From Anaerolineae bacterium (GTDB lineage: Bacteria > Chloroflexota > Anaerolineae > Anaerolineales > Villigracilaceae), in assembly GCA_021324435.1 (NCBI GenBank), contig JAJPIZ010000009.1, forward strand, positions 1-64,000: a stretch of 64,000 bases of DNA, in the 5' to 3' direction. Position numbers and translations under genes: made by a program. Below are positions 8,819 through 17,088 of this stretch, one piece after another. Each line of letters starts with the position of its first letter. Position 1 is the stretch's first letter. A model generated the notes under the pieces. The model saw nothing but the letters and a program-made list of their open reading frames with translations, was not told the DNA's origin and searched no databases.

Positions 8819-8828
8819 CGACGGCCTC

Positions 8829-8857
8829 GTAAATCAAAAAATCGTAAATCGTCAATT
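8829..8857. repeat. Heptamer array (GTAAATC type, about 4 units)
   Basis: GTAAATC, AAAAAATC (one extra base), GTAAATC, GTCAATT. It is in opposite orientation to the array at 8435 and supplies the stop codon of the metal ABC ATPase. Confidence 0.75.
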
Positions 8858-9631
8858 GCTTTCGGGAGGACAACAGTTATCAACAACCACCGATCCGTCC
8901 AAAAGAACCGTCAAATGAGAACCAAAGGCATTAGCGAGGTTGACTTGTTTCATCACCTCGTCGGGTTTTCCGAACGCGATCAGACGATGATTCAAGAGGA
9001 GCATCAGATCGAACTTGCTGGAGGCAAGATTCAAATCATGCGTCGAGATCATGGCTGTGACCTGCGCGGCGCGCAAATCATCGAGCAGATTCAACGTGGC
9101 TTCCTGTGTGGTCACATCCACACCAGTGAAGGGTTCGTCCATCAGCAGGATGTGCGGTTCCTGTGCAAGCGCGCGAGCGAGGAAGACGCGTTGCTGTTGC
9201 CCGCCGGAGAGATCGCTGATGGAACGCCGCGATAAATCTGCAACGCCCATTTGAGACAAACTTCGTTCGACAATCAGTTTGTCGTTACGCGATGGACGCT
9301 TGAACCAGCCTTGGTGGTCGAAGCGTCCCATCATTACCACGTCATTGACTGTGACCGGGAAACGCCAGTCTACCTCTTCGCGTTGAGGGATGTACGCCAC
9401 GCAATCCTTGTGCGCGTTGAGCGGCAGGCCGTGAATGAGGATGCGGCCCTTTTGCACAGGCAAAAGTCCGACCAGCGCTTTGAACAACGTGGATTTGCCC
9501 GCGCCGTTCGGTCCCACCACGGCAACGCGCGCGCCGTGCGGCACATGGAAGGTCAGATCGTGCAAAACGGTCTTGTCGCCGTAACCAATGTCGGCGTTTT
9601 GAACTTCGAGGCGATGCGGAGTGTGAGACAT
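8852..9631 (-). CDS. Metal ABC transporter ATP-binding protein
   Basis: A 259-residue ABC ATPase with Walker A GPNGAGKST, signature LSGGQQQR, Walker B ILLMDEP and the switch His in STHDL. It resembles ZnuC/MntA-type ATPases and belongs with the permease at 7569-8399 and the binding protein at 9664-10587. It probably powers uptake of zinc or manganese. The final codons and stop (PESN then TGA) fall in a heptamer repeat, so the C-terminal end may have been reset by repeat insertion. Confidence 0.93.
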   Translation of the reverse strand: MSHTPHRLEVQNADIGYGDKTVLHDLTFHVPHGARVAVVGPNGAGKSTLFKALVGLLPVQKGRILIHGLPLNAHKDCVAYIPQREEVDWRFPVTVNDVVMMGRFDHQGWFKRPSRNDKLIVERSLSQMGVADLSRRSISDLSGGQQQRVFLARALAQEPHILLMDEPFTGVDVTTQEATLNLLDDLRAAQVTAMISTHDLNLASSKFDLMLLLNHRLIAFGKPDEVMKQVNLANAFGSHLTVLLDGSVVVDNCCPPESN

Positions 9632-9633
9632 TC

Positions 9634-9668
9634 GATTTACGATTTCAAATTGACGACCTGCGATTATT
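9634..9668. repeat. Heptamer array (GATTTAC type, 5 units)
   Basis: GATTTAC, GATTTCA, AATTGAC, GACCTGC, GATTATT. The first three units match the array at 8435 exactly and in the same orientation. It lies between the binding-protein stop and the ATPase start. Confidence 0.85.
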
Positions 9669-10587
9669 TCAAGGCATCCGCAATGACTGCGGCATCGTGT
9701 TTAATCAGGTCTATGTATGTGGGGGCAGGACCATCGGGAGCGGAAATGCTTTCGACGTAAAGATCGGTGATGACTTTTGCGCCGCTCTCGGATGCGATCT
9801 GTTGCGCGAGTTTTTGGTTTTCGCCGACGTTCAAAAAGATGGCCGGCGCGTTGCTGCTTTTGATTGTATCAATCAACGCCGCGAGTTGCTGAGCAGATGG
9901 CGAAGCCTCGGTCGTCACGCTCGGAATCACTGCGCCGACGATTTTGAAATGATAAGCCTGCGCAAAATATCCAAGCGCATCATGGTTCGTGACCAGCAGT
10001 CGCTTTTCGGGCGGGACTTGCGCGACTTCGTTCTTGACCCATAGATCCAAATCTTTGAGTTTGGAAATATAAGCATCGGCATTTGCGGCATAAACATCTT
10101 TGCCAGCCGGATCAATCTCTGACAAACCATCGCGAATATTCTCCACATAGTGAATGACATTCAGCGGATTCATCCACATATGCGGATCGCCGTCCGGATG
10201 TTCGCCGGAGGGATCGGGATTCGGACTCAATCCCTCGCTCGCCACCAGGACGAGGTGTTGGCTTCCGTTATTTTGAAATTCCTTCGTCAACCAGGTTTCG
10301 TATCCCAGCCCGTTGACAATGAGCATTCTGCTCTCCGCGATCTTGATCGCGTCCTGAGGCGTGGGCTGGAACTCGTGCGGATCAACATTTGGGCGCAACA
10401 AAGACTCGACGTTGAGGCGATCTCCGGCCACGTTTTGGGCGATGTCGGCCAGGAATGTTTCCGCGGCCAGGACGCGGAGTCCGTTCGAGGTCGAGGCAGG
10501 AGGCGTAGACGAGCCCTCTAACGAGGATGAACAGGCCGCGAACAACGTCGCGGCCAGGAGGATCAAACCAAACGCGCGGAGTCTCAT
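9664..10587 (-). CDS. Zinc/manganese-binding lipoprotein of ABC transporter
   Basis: About 307 residues of the cluster A-I (ZnuA/TroA) family. The signal peptide starts at the ATG at 10587 and has a lipobox (FAAC). Candidate metal ligands are His in NVDPHEFQP, in GDPHMWMNP and in TNHDALGYFA, plus the late acidic residue in ITDLYVES. The usual His-rich loop is short (SGEHPDGDPH). The first base-pairs overlap the stop of a small CxxC membrane-protein gene as ATGA. A longer reading frame upstream is not used, because it would lose the signal peptide. Confidence 0.92.
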   Translation of the reverse strand: MRLRAFGLILLAATLFAACSSSLEGSSTPPASTSNGLRVLAAETFLADIAQNVAGDRLNVESLLRPNVDPHEFQPTPQDAIKIAESRMLIVNGLGYETWLTKEFQNNGSQHLVLVASEGLSPNPDPSGEHPDGDPHMWMNPLNVIHYVENIRDGLSEIDPAGKDVYAANADAYISKLKDLDLWVKNEVAQVPPEKRLLVTNHDALGYFAQAYHFKIVGAVIPSVTTEASPSAQQLAALIDTIKSSNAPAIFLNVGENQKLAQQIASESGAKVITDLYVESISAPDGPAPTYIDLIKHDAAVIADALK

Positions 10588-10787
10588 GAGCGAAACGTCA
10601 ATGTGTGATATGTGATCGAGCCGATCAACAGCAAAATAACAACGCCTGCTGTGATTGGCATGATGGGTTTTGTTCGAGGGTTTTGGACGCCCGCGGCTTC
10701 GGCCTGTCGCCTGGCTTCGTTTTGTTTGTTGTTCCATGCCGCGCCGGCGGCGGTTGCGGCAGGGATGGCCGCGCAAAACATGCACAT
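10584..10787 (-). CDS. Small CxxC membrane protein coupled to the metal transporter
   Basis: A 67-residue protein that begins MCMFCAAIPA, then a charged stretch, then one C-terminal membrane helix (AGVVILLLIGSITY). A strong AGGAGG site sits before the ATG at 10787, and the stop overlaps the start of the binding lipoprotein by four bases. These features argue for a real, co-translated gene. The N-terminal Cys pair might bind metal or be redox active. I do not recognise a characterised family. Confidence 0.75.
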   Translation of the reverse strand: MCMFCAAIPAATAAGAAWNNKQNEARRQAEAAGVQNPRTKPIMPITAGVVILLLIGSITYHTLTFRS

Positions 10788-10795
10788 ACTACCTC

Positions 10796-11350
10796 CTATA
10801 TTTTATCCAGTTCATCTGCTTCCTCCGGCGAGGTTTCTTTTTTGATCAGGAAATATGCGCCAGAAAAGCTATCATCAATCACACCGGTTAGCATTTGTTT
10901 TCGGCGGGGAATGATGTTGACCACTTCCCAACCTTCGAGGCCGAACTCGGTCAGCGCGGGGACATCGAAACCCTCTCCACTCAAGTCTTCATCGAGAATG
11001 TCGCCCGCAGGCAAATAGACCATTTTGTACTGAAAGACCTTACGGCCTTTTTGCAGACGATCCTTTGCCTTCTCTACTTTTTCTTTCAGACCTGCTTTTT
11101 CTTCCGCTTCCAACTCTTCGCGTTTTCTTTTGATCTCAGGCGAATTGAGAATCTCCCTCGCCACATCCCGGACCTCCTCATCATCGCTTTCCCTCGCGCT
11201 GAGCAGAAAATCCAGACCGCGCGCATCGCCAAGTTTGACCAATCCCTCCGCCGCGTCGAGCTGAATCATCCAATCGTCGTCTTCTGCCATCAATTCATAC
11301 AACGTTTCAATGTCGCCCATGGCGACCAGATCGTTGATCTGCGGCCCCAT
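10796..11350 (-). CDS. HEAT-repeat protein with DUF4177-like C-terminus
   Basis: A 184-residue protein. Residues 1-75 contain two HEAT-like helical pairs (DDDWMIQLDAAEGLVKLGD and a second one ending in VAREIL). A charged coiled-coil follows at about 75-105. The last 70 residues carry a small beta domain with the EGWEVVNIIP motif typical of DUF4177-like proteins. An AAGGAG site precedes the ATG. The C-terminal domain is widespread and of unknown role; the combination suggests a protein-interaction adaptor. It lies directly upstream of the small CxxC gene. Confidence 0.72.
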   Translation of the reverse strand: MGPQINDLVAMGDIETLYELMAEDDDWMIQLDAAEGLVKLGDARGLDFLLSARESDDEEVRDVAREILNSPEIKRKREELEAEEKAGLKEKVEKAKDRLQKGRKVFQYKMVYLPAGDILDEDLSGEGFDVPALTEFGLEGWEVVNIIPRRKQMLTGVIDDSFSGAYFLIKKETSPEEADELDKI

Positions 11351-11386
11351 ATCATTCTCCTTGAAGTTTGATAATTGATTGTATCA

Positions 11387-12661
11387 CTATCGAAAATTGA
11401 ATTCTTCGTAATGGATTTTTCCATCCGGCACGCCTTTTGTATTGAAGGCGAGGCGGAAGGCCTCCACCATCGGCGCGGGGCCGCACATGTAAATATCTTT
11501 TCCAGCCAAATCTTCGCTGGCCGCGATGATTTTGTCTGCGCTCAGGCGGCCATCGCGCACGGAATGAGAGATGTGCGCGCGGAAGCCTGTATGTTTTTTG
11601 GCTTTCTCTATCTCATCCAAAAATAAAGCCTCTTCGGGAACGGTGGTTGTGTAGAAGAAATCAATCTCACGGCCATGCGGATTGGATTCAAAGTCGCGCA
11701 TCCAACTGATGAATGGCGTGATGCCGATTCCGCCCGCGACCCAAATCTGTTTCCGGCTTCCAGTCTTATAGTTGAATTCGCCGTGCGGCCCTTCGACGAA
11801 CGCATTGGCCCCGGGTTGGAGGTGTTCATGCAGGTGCTGTGTCCAATCGCCGCTGGATTTGATCGAGAGACGCAAATCGCCTTCGCGCGGCGCGGAACTG
11901 ATCGTAAACGGATGAGGCTCTTCGAGCGTTTTATCGGTATCAAAATGAACGTAGAGGAACTGTCCGGCATGATGAGTCAGCGCGGCGTCCCGCGGATGAA
12001 GCGTGATTTGTGTGACCGTACCGTTTAATTTTTTCACATCCTGCACAACATACGCGTAATGTTTGTGAAAACGAGTCCACAGAAATTCTTTGTAAAGATA
12101 GGCGAGCACGCCGATGGCAATGATCGTCTCAACGTAGGCAAACACAACCGGCGCGTTCATGATGAGCGGTTGGACCATCAACATGTGAGTCGCGCCCATC
12201 ATGAAAAGCAGGCCCATGTATTTATGAAGGTTGCGCCATTTGTCATACGTGAGGCGCGCAAAATTGCTAATGAATGGAACGCGCGGTGCAACCGTGAGCA
12301 GGACGAGAATCAAAATGGACGGAAACGTGACCCATCCGATCCAAACACCGGGGCCGCCCTTATCAGTCGTCGGAACAATAATGAGATGCACAACGATGAT
12401 CAACAAAGCGAGAATATTGATATTCTTGTGGATGATGTACATGCGGTCGAGGCCGCCGAAATAGGGTTCGAGGAAGCGCGGCTTGTTGGAAAGAAAAATT
12501 CCGCTGGCCCATAGAATCATAGCGCTGGAGGAAAGCGTTTCGGCGACGACCTGTTGCGGAAAGTTTTTCGATTGACCAGTGGTGGGGCCGAAAAGAATCC
12601 AAAACGTGATGTTGAGCGCGACCAGACCTGCAATGAAATAAACCCCGAGGTTGCGTTTCAT
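11387..12661 (-). CDS. Ferric-reductase-like transmembrane flavoprotein
   Basis: A 424-residue protein in two parts. Residues 1-200 have about six membrane helices of the ferric-reductase/NOX type with candidate haem His pairs (HKNINILALL, HKYMGLLF, GATHMLM). Residues 205-424 form an FAD/NAD(P)-binding ferredoxin-reductase module with HPFTISSAP (FAD), GGIGITPFISW (NAD(P)) and the final MCGPAPMVEA and EEFNFR. It should move electrons from NAD(P)H through FAD and haem across the membrane. A metal or quinone acceptor is likely. It shares strand and spacing with the PaiB-like gene (12 bases). Confidence 0.9.
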   Translation of the reverse strand: MKRNLGVYFIAGLVALNITFWILFGPTTGQSKNFPQQVVAETLSSSAMILWASGIFLSNKPRFLEPYFGGLDRMYIIHKNINILALLIIVVHLIIVPTTDKGGPGVWIGWVTFPSILILVLLTVAPRVPFISNFARLTYDKWRNLHKYMGLLFMMGATHMLMVQPLIMNAPVVFAYVETIIAIGVLAYLYKEFLWTRFHKHYAYVVQDVKKLNGTVTQITLHPRDAALTHHAGQFLYVHFDTDKTLEEPHPFTISSAPREGDLRLSIKSSGDWTQHLHEHLQPGANAFVEGPHGEFNYKTGSRKQIWVAGGIGITPFISWMRDFESNPHGREIDFFYTTTVPEEALFLDEIEKAKKHTGFRAHISHSVRDGRLSADKIIAASEDLAGKDIYMCGPAPMVEAFRLAFNTKGVPDGKIHYEEFNFR

Positions 12662-12672
12662 AAGCTCTCCTT

Positions 12673-13290
12673 CTAAAGTTTTCGGTTTTTCCTCATTTCA
12701 TTTGCGACGGCGACAGACTGCTCGTCGCCGCGCGCTTCGAGTTGGCGCACGACGTTGGCATAATCCTCGTCGTTGCGATTCTGGCTGAGTTTGAAATTCG
12801 CCTCCACGCGCGTCACCTTCACTTGAAACCCCATCGTGCCGCGCATCTCTTTTTCCACAAAATCGCGCGGCAGGGATTCCAAACGATAATCGGATTTGGT
12901 TTCGTAGCGTTTGATCAGGCGCGAGAGGATGTCGGTCAATTCCGGCCCGCCGTCAATCAGGCGCGGCGTGCCATAGAGATGCACCGCAATGTAATTCCAG
13001 GTCGGGACATTGAGATGGCTGTACCAGGTCGGCGAAATGTACGTGTTTGGCCCGCCGAAAATCAGCAAAACTTCCTTTGTCGAATCGAACGCGCGCCACA
13101 GTTTGTTGGCGCGCGCCATGTGGCCGTTGATCAGCCACGTTCCATCCGAGTCCGTTGTCAGGTCCACGAGCAGATGCGAAGCAACGGGCGCGCCGTTTTC
13201 TGCTATCACCAGAGTCGCAAAGTCGTGTTCGCGGACAAAGTCAGCGATCTTGTTCAAATCTTCTTCATGATAATAATGAGGGATATACAT
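12673..13290 (-). CDS. FMN-binding PaiB-family protein
   Basis: About 205 residues of the FMN-binding negative-regulator family. It begins MYIPHYYHEEDLNKIADFV, the classic PaiB start, which is why I choose the ATG at 13290. Further landmarks are HMARANKLW, FGGPNTYISPTWY and VPTWNYIAVHLYG. Proteins of this family bind flavin in a split-barrel fold; PaiB represses sporulation and protease genes in Bacillus, but a general regulatory role is unproven. The adjacent flavoprotein oxidoreductase fits a shared flavin theme. Confidence 0.9.
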   Translation of the reverse strand: MYIPHYYHEEDLNKIADFVREHDFATLVIAENGAPVASHLLVDLTTDSDGTWLINGHMARANKLWRAFDSTKEVLLIFGGPNTYISPTWYSHLNVPTWNYIAVHLYGTPRLIDGGPELTDILSRLIKRYETKSDYRLESLPRDFVEKEMRGTMGFQVKVTRVEANFKLSQNRNDEDYANVVRQLEARGDEQSVAVANEMRKNRKL

Positions 13291-13300
13291 TTGATTAAAT

Positions 13301-13326
13301 AAAGCCACAGGTTCGCCTGTGGCTTT
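13301..13326 (-). terminator. Intrinsic terminator after the STAS gene
   Basis: Perfect 11-base stem AAAGCCACAGG/CCTGTGGCTTT closed by a TTCG tetraloop. It lies 15 bases past the STAS stop. Confidence 0.88.
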
Positions 13327-13341
13327 CACTTGTGATGAAAA

Positions 13342-13752
13342 CTAAAACGAAGCAACGGCCTTTTGAAGATCGTTATAAATCTCGAAGAACTGAGTAAAGC
13401 CTGCCTTGTCAAATGTCTCGGCCACATATTGTTGCGGCTTGAGCAGTTTGACATGCTTCTGCATCCCGCGGTCGCGGTCGCGATCCATGGCTTTGAGCGC
13501 GCCCCAGCCCGATTGCGGATCCATCGGCTTCTCGCCGCGCATCATGATGGCAATGCTGTGCAGGGCTACAAGTCCCGCGCTGGACATGAAAGACACATCG
13601 CTCAAATCAATGACGAAGTCGTTGACCCCGTTCTTGTGCAACTCTTCCACTTTGCTGATCAATTCCGTGTAATTCGACGCATCCACGTCGCCGTGCGGCT
13701 GGACGACCGTCACCGGCACTTTCCCTTGTTGCTTAGAAACAGTGATCTCCAT
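13342..13752 (-). CDS. STAS-domain anti-sigma-factor antagonist-like protein
   Basis: A 136-residue protein with a single STAS domain. The key loop reads DLSDVSFMSSAGLVAL and contains the Ser usually phosphorylated by an anti-sigma kinase. VVQPHGDVDASNY forms the first strands. An insert of about 20 residues (MRGEKPMDPQSG and following) separates the domain's last helix. It probably takes part in a partner-switching signalling path; no kinase or phosphatase partner lies next to it. Its own terminator follows. Confidence 0.88.
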   Translation of the reverse strand: MEITVSKQQGKVPVTVVQPHGDVDASNYTELISKVEELHKNGVNDFVIDLSDVSFMSSAGLVALHSIAIMMRGEKPMDPQSGWGALKAMDRDRDRGMQKHVKLLKPQQYVAETFDKAGFTQFFEIYNDLQKAVASF

Positions 13753-13786
13753 GGCTCCTCCGAGTTTCCGAAATTATAAGTCAAAA

Positions 13787-15007
13787 TCATTTCGATTTTG
13801 TTTCCAGCCGTTCGCGGCGGCGCTTCAATTCCTCCTGCCAATGCTTGCGGATATAAACCGGCAGATCGGATTTCTCCACCTGTTTCAACGCGGATTTCGT
13901 CCATTTGAGCGCGGACTTCACATCGCGCTTCTTGTGTTCGTAATATTTTGCCAATTCGACATAAGCATAGATGTGACCTTCGGACGCGGCTTTTTCCCAC
14001 AGGCGAAGCGCCTGATCGAAATCGCCCCGCCTCTTTTGCAGGACCGAGAGCCGGCGCGTCGCTTCCCAAAAATTTTCCTCGCTGACGCCTTTTTCCAGTC
14101 CGCGCTCGAAGAGACGCGCGGCGGTATCCCATTGACCGAGGTCTTCATAAAGTTTTGCCAGCGCGATGACATCCAGTCCATGTTCAATGCCTTCATGAAA
14201 TGGATCCGCCAGCATCGTTGCGGTGTGGCTCAACAGCGCGGCCATGGCCACCACATCCATGGCATTGTGGTAGAAGACGCCTTTCAAGGGGCGTGCGTCG
14301 CCGGTGCGCAAATAGTCGAAGTAAAGCCAGGGGATTTCATAGCCCGGCACTTCTTCGGTTGTGCGCGGCGCCCGCAAAATATTTTCCTCGAGATATTTCA
14401 GGGCGCGCGATTCCAACCGGTCGCGCCACAGGCGGCGGGCCAGCGGCAAAAGATCGAGATGGGCATAGCCTTTGAACGGAATCGGAATGCTGTGCAATGT
14501 ATAGCGCGTCGCGAGTAAGGGCGCATCGAAAGCCTTGCCGTTGAATGTGACCAGGGCCTGTGCTGGCGCGAGAAAATGCGCCAGGCCCTCCAGCAAAGCC
14601 GGTTCTTCAGATGGATCGCGCATGAAGAATTGTTGCAAAACAAAATCACCCTCCACAAAGCGTGCCGCGCCGACCAAAAAAGCATACGTTCCTGTCCCCC
14701 CTGCCAGGCCGGATGTCTCAGTGTCTAGGAAGGCAAAAGACTCGATGGGCAAATCGCGCAAGCGAGAGTCGGCAGCCCAGGCCGACATCATCTCAAGGGA
14801 TTTGTTCAGGCGAATCGGCGCATGTCCATGACGGTAATCCGCGGCGAATCGCTCCTGGTGGATGAAAGTTTCACCCAGTTGGGTTGGGAGAACCTCTCCA
14901 GAGAGGACAGAATCAATCGGATAACGGTCGTCCGGCTGAGGGGCGGGGAGATGCGAAGTCCCAACCTGAACGCCGAGTGATTTCAACTTGTCTGCAAGAG
15001 AAGACAT
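13787..15007 (-). CDS. RNase H-like exonuclease (YprB family) with TPR tail
   Basis: A 406-residue protein. Residues 90-270 form a DEDD-type exonuclease domain: FAFLDTETSGLAGGTGTY is motif I, VTFNGKAFDAPLL is motif II, and YHNAMDVVAMAALL carries the last Asp. The C-terminal 130 residues are helical TPR-like repeats (LYEDLGQWDTAARLFERGL and relatives). It is probably a 3'-5' exonuclease of nucleic acids; YprB itself is uncharacterised. The gene stands alone between the STAS gene and a structured intergenic region. Confidence 0.85.
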   Translation of the reverse strand: MSSLADKLKSLGVQVGTSHLPAPQPDDRYPIDSVLSGEVLPTQLGETFIHQERFAADYRHGHAPIRLNKSLEMMSAWAADSRLRDLPIESFAFLDTETSGLAGGTGTYAFLVGAARFVEGDFVLQQFFMRDPSEEPALLEGLAHFLAPAQALVTFNGKAFDAPLLATRYTLHSIPIPFKGYAHLDLLPLARRLWRDRLESRALKYLEENILRAPRTTEEVPGYEIPWLYFDYLRTGDARPLKGVFYHNAMDVVAMAALLSHTATMLADPFHEGIEHGLDVIALAKLYEDLGQWDTAARLFERGLEKGVSEENFWEATRRLSVLQKRRGDFDQALRLWEKAASEGHIYAYVELAKYYEHKKRDVKSALKWTKSALKQVEKSDLPVYIRKHWQEELKRRRERLETKSK

Positions 15008-15071
15008 GGCCCAAATTGTAATCTTTTTTTAGCGATTCCCTCCCTTGCACAGAATGGTTTGACCTTGAATG

Positions 15072-15181
15072 AAAAAAACGTATTGCTCACGCAATGCGAT
15101 AAGCATCATCGCGGATAAAAAATCCGCGACCGTACCGCGAACAGATGAATGCACCTCCTTCGTATTTGTCAAAGGAGGTGC
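15072..15181 (-). ncRNA. Three-hairpin intergenic structure, possible small RNA or terminator
   Basis: Between the sensor gene and the exonuclease gene lie three hairpins. They are 15151-15181 (GCACCTCCTT/AAGGAGGTGC), 15110-15128 (CGCGGA/TCCGCG) and 15079-15098 (eight-base stem, one wobble). On the minus strand the last is followed by seven T, so it is a terminator. The first could also end plus-strand transcripts, since GTTTTAT follows it. The first hairpin pairs a perfect anti-Shine-Dalgarno with a Shine-Dalgarno sequence. The rest of the 289-base gap (15008-15296) shows nothing else clear. Confidence 0.45.
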
Positions 15182-15296
15182 GTTTTATACAGGGCGATAA
15201 AGGACGAAATCCTGTTCGACGAGATTACCCTCTTTATAACGACATATGATTTAGGAAAAGACGCGAGCGCCTGCAAAGAATCAGTTTGCTGTCATC

Positions 15297-16922
15297 CTAA
15301 AAGAGAATCTTCCTGTTTCCGCGCAGATCGTATTGATCTATATACTGCAGGACTTCGGGGCTGAGATTCGCGTCCAGGATTTTTATCTCCTGCTCGACCA
15401 CCTTCAAGTTGGTTGCGTCTATGGCAAAGTTTCTGGCCTCGCTCAATAAGGCGGATAAATAATTCGCCAGCACCTGCCCCTCATATTCTTCCGGCATACT
15501 GATGTGCTGTTCGGAGAAGGAAAACCGCCATTTATTTTGCATGGCACTTTGATTCAATCTTTCAAGCAGTTTGAGCGCCACTTTTTCACCGCTGAACTGC
15601 CGAACCAATGAATAAAACGAGTTGATGTGCTCGAGAAAATATGCTTTGATGGCCTGGTTTTCTTCAAAGCTATGGGTTCCGGCCTTCGTGAGGTAATAGT
15701 CTATTAATTTTTGCTGGTCATCGGCCAGCTGTGTTTCCTGCTTGCTTTGTAATACCTGATCGGTGCGAAGGACCAGCGCAATACAGTCGAGTTGACCTGG
15801 GGGATCGTAGATTGCATAAGAAGTCAGCCATACGCTCTTGGGGTCTTGATGCAAATCGTTGATCAGGACGGGCTGATTGCTTATGAAACCGCGCTTGAAG
15901 GTCGTGTCCATTAACTCGCCCATGATCACGGGATCTATTCCGAGAGTCTCGCCAAAGGATTTTTTGATGTATTTATCTTTATCTTCCGCATTAATAAGAT
16001 CCGCAAAATTATTGCTTGCCGAAAGGATTTTGCCATGCGGGTCAATAAAAACAAGAGTGTTGCTCTTGGTCAGCGAGCGCAGGACTAGGTTGATGCGTGA
16101 TGTCTGTTGCAGTTCTGAGATCAGCCCATACGTATAGATGCTCAGACCCAATAACAAATAGGCCCCGTCATAAAGAACATCTATTGCGGCACTGATGAAG
16201 TTCAATTGACCTTCCGGATAGTAGACTTCATTCCAGGTTGCGTAGGAGAACATCAAATCGCTTACGGAGAGGCATATAAGGCCGACTGTAAGAACCCGCC
16301 AGGCGATGGCGAATCTGCCCTCTTCCAACGAGAAGACTATGATGAAGGTCAGGATCAAGAGGATCAGATCAACGAGGGGATAGGCAATGTTAAGCCCGCT
16401 CTCAAGGATTCTCTGCTGGTCGAAATCCATAAGGATTGGCTTGATAACGTAGAAGAAGATAAAGACTGAAAACAGTATTACAATGACGGAAATGAACCAT
16501 CTCTGCCAGCGATTGAATGTGGTTTGAAATACTCTGTAACGAATAAACAATGCCAGGTAAAGGGGAAGGTAACCCAGTATCCAAAAGAAATCGGCTATGG
16601 ATGGATAAGGAGTTTCTTCACCAAGAATGACCTCGTAAAACCCCCAGATTCCCTCTGCAATTGTCCATAAGATCAGGCCGATCGCGAGCAGTCCCCAAAT
16701 TCTTCTGGAAATGTCTTTCCCGCTTGTGGACAGCCAGGCCCTTGTGAAAAGCACAGATGCGGCTGACGCGCAAGTAAAAGAAGCGGCATCGTTGATCAGA
16801 GCCGTCATTCCTTCTTGGCCCGCCGTTAAGATTTTGGCTATTACGATTAATAAGATAACCGAAGGTACGATGGCGGTCGCCAACACAAAACGGCGATTTT
16901 CAAAAAGCCCCATGGATTTCAT
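15297..16922 (-). CDS. Multi-helix membrane sensor with PAS domain
   Basis: A 541-residue protein. The first 280 residues hold about eight membrane helices, and residues 285-395 resemble a PAS domain (LVFIDPHGKILSASNNFADLI). The last 140 residues are helical and acidic with no HisKA, HATPase, GGDEF or phosphatase motif that I can see. It looks like a membrane sensor whose output domain is unrecognised. No partner gene lies beside it, and the nearest genes are not regulatory. The start ATG at 16922 is the first in the frame. Confidence 0.7.
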   Translation of the reverse strand: MKSMGLFENRRFVLATAIVPSVILLIVIAKILTAGQEGMTALINDAASFTCASAASVLFTRAWLSTSGKDISRRIWGLLAIGLILWTIAEGIWGFYEVILGEETPYPSIADFFWILGYLPLYLALFIRYRVFQTTFNRWQRWFISVIVILFSVFIFFYVIKPILMDFDQQRILESGLNIAYPLVDLILLILTFIIVFSLEEGRFAIAWRVLTVGLICLSVSDLMFSYATWNEVYYPEGQLNFISAAIDVLYDGAYLLLGLSIYTYGLISELQQTSRINLVLRSLTKSNTLVFIDPHGKILSASNNFADLINAEDKDKYIKKSFGETLGIDPVIMGELMDTTFKRGFISNQPVLINDLHQDPKSVWLTSYAIYDPPGQLDCIALVLRTDQVLQSKQETQLADDQQKLIDYYLTKAGTHSFEENQAIKAYFLEHINSFYSLVRQFSGEKVALKLLERLNQSAMQNKWRFSFSEQHISMPEEYEGQVLANYLSALLSEARNFAIDATNLKVVEQEIKILDANLSPEVLQYIDQYDLRGNRKILF

Positions 16923-17088
16923 AACTACCCTTTCATTCGGAATATCACGCAGACGATTTGTGTATTCAGCCGGAATGACGATTGGAACAACTACATTGTA
17001 CCTTATCGGCGAAAATGCAACATTTCTTGCAATATTCCGATTGTAGTTTAGAAGATACGAATAAAATATTGCGAGAAATCCATCCCAA

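Noticed and set aside
8435-9668. Heptamer arrays as a CRISPR array
   Set aside because: Units are 7 bases without spacers, and no cas gene is present.
10588-10785. N-terminal extension of the metal-binding lipoprotein
   Set aside because: It overlaps the small CxxC gene and would bury the lipoprotein signal peptide.
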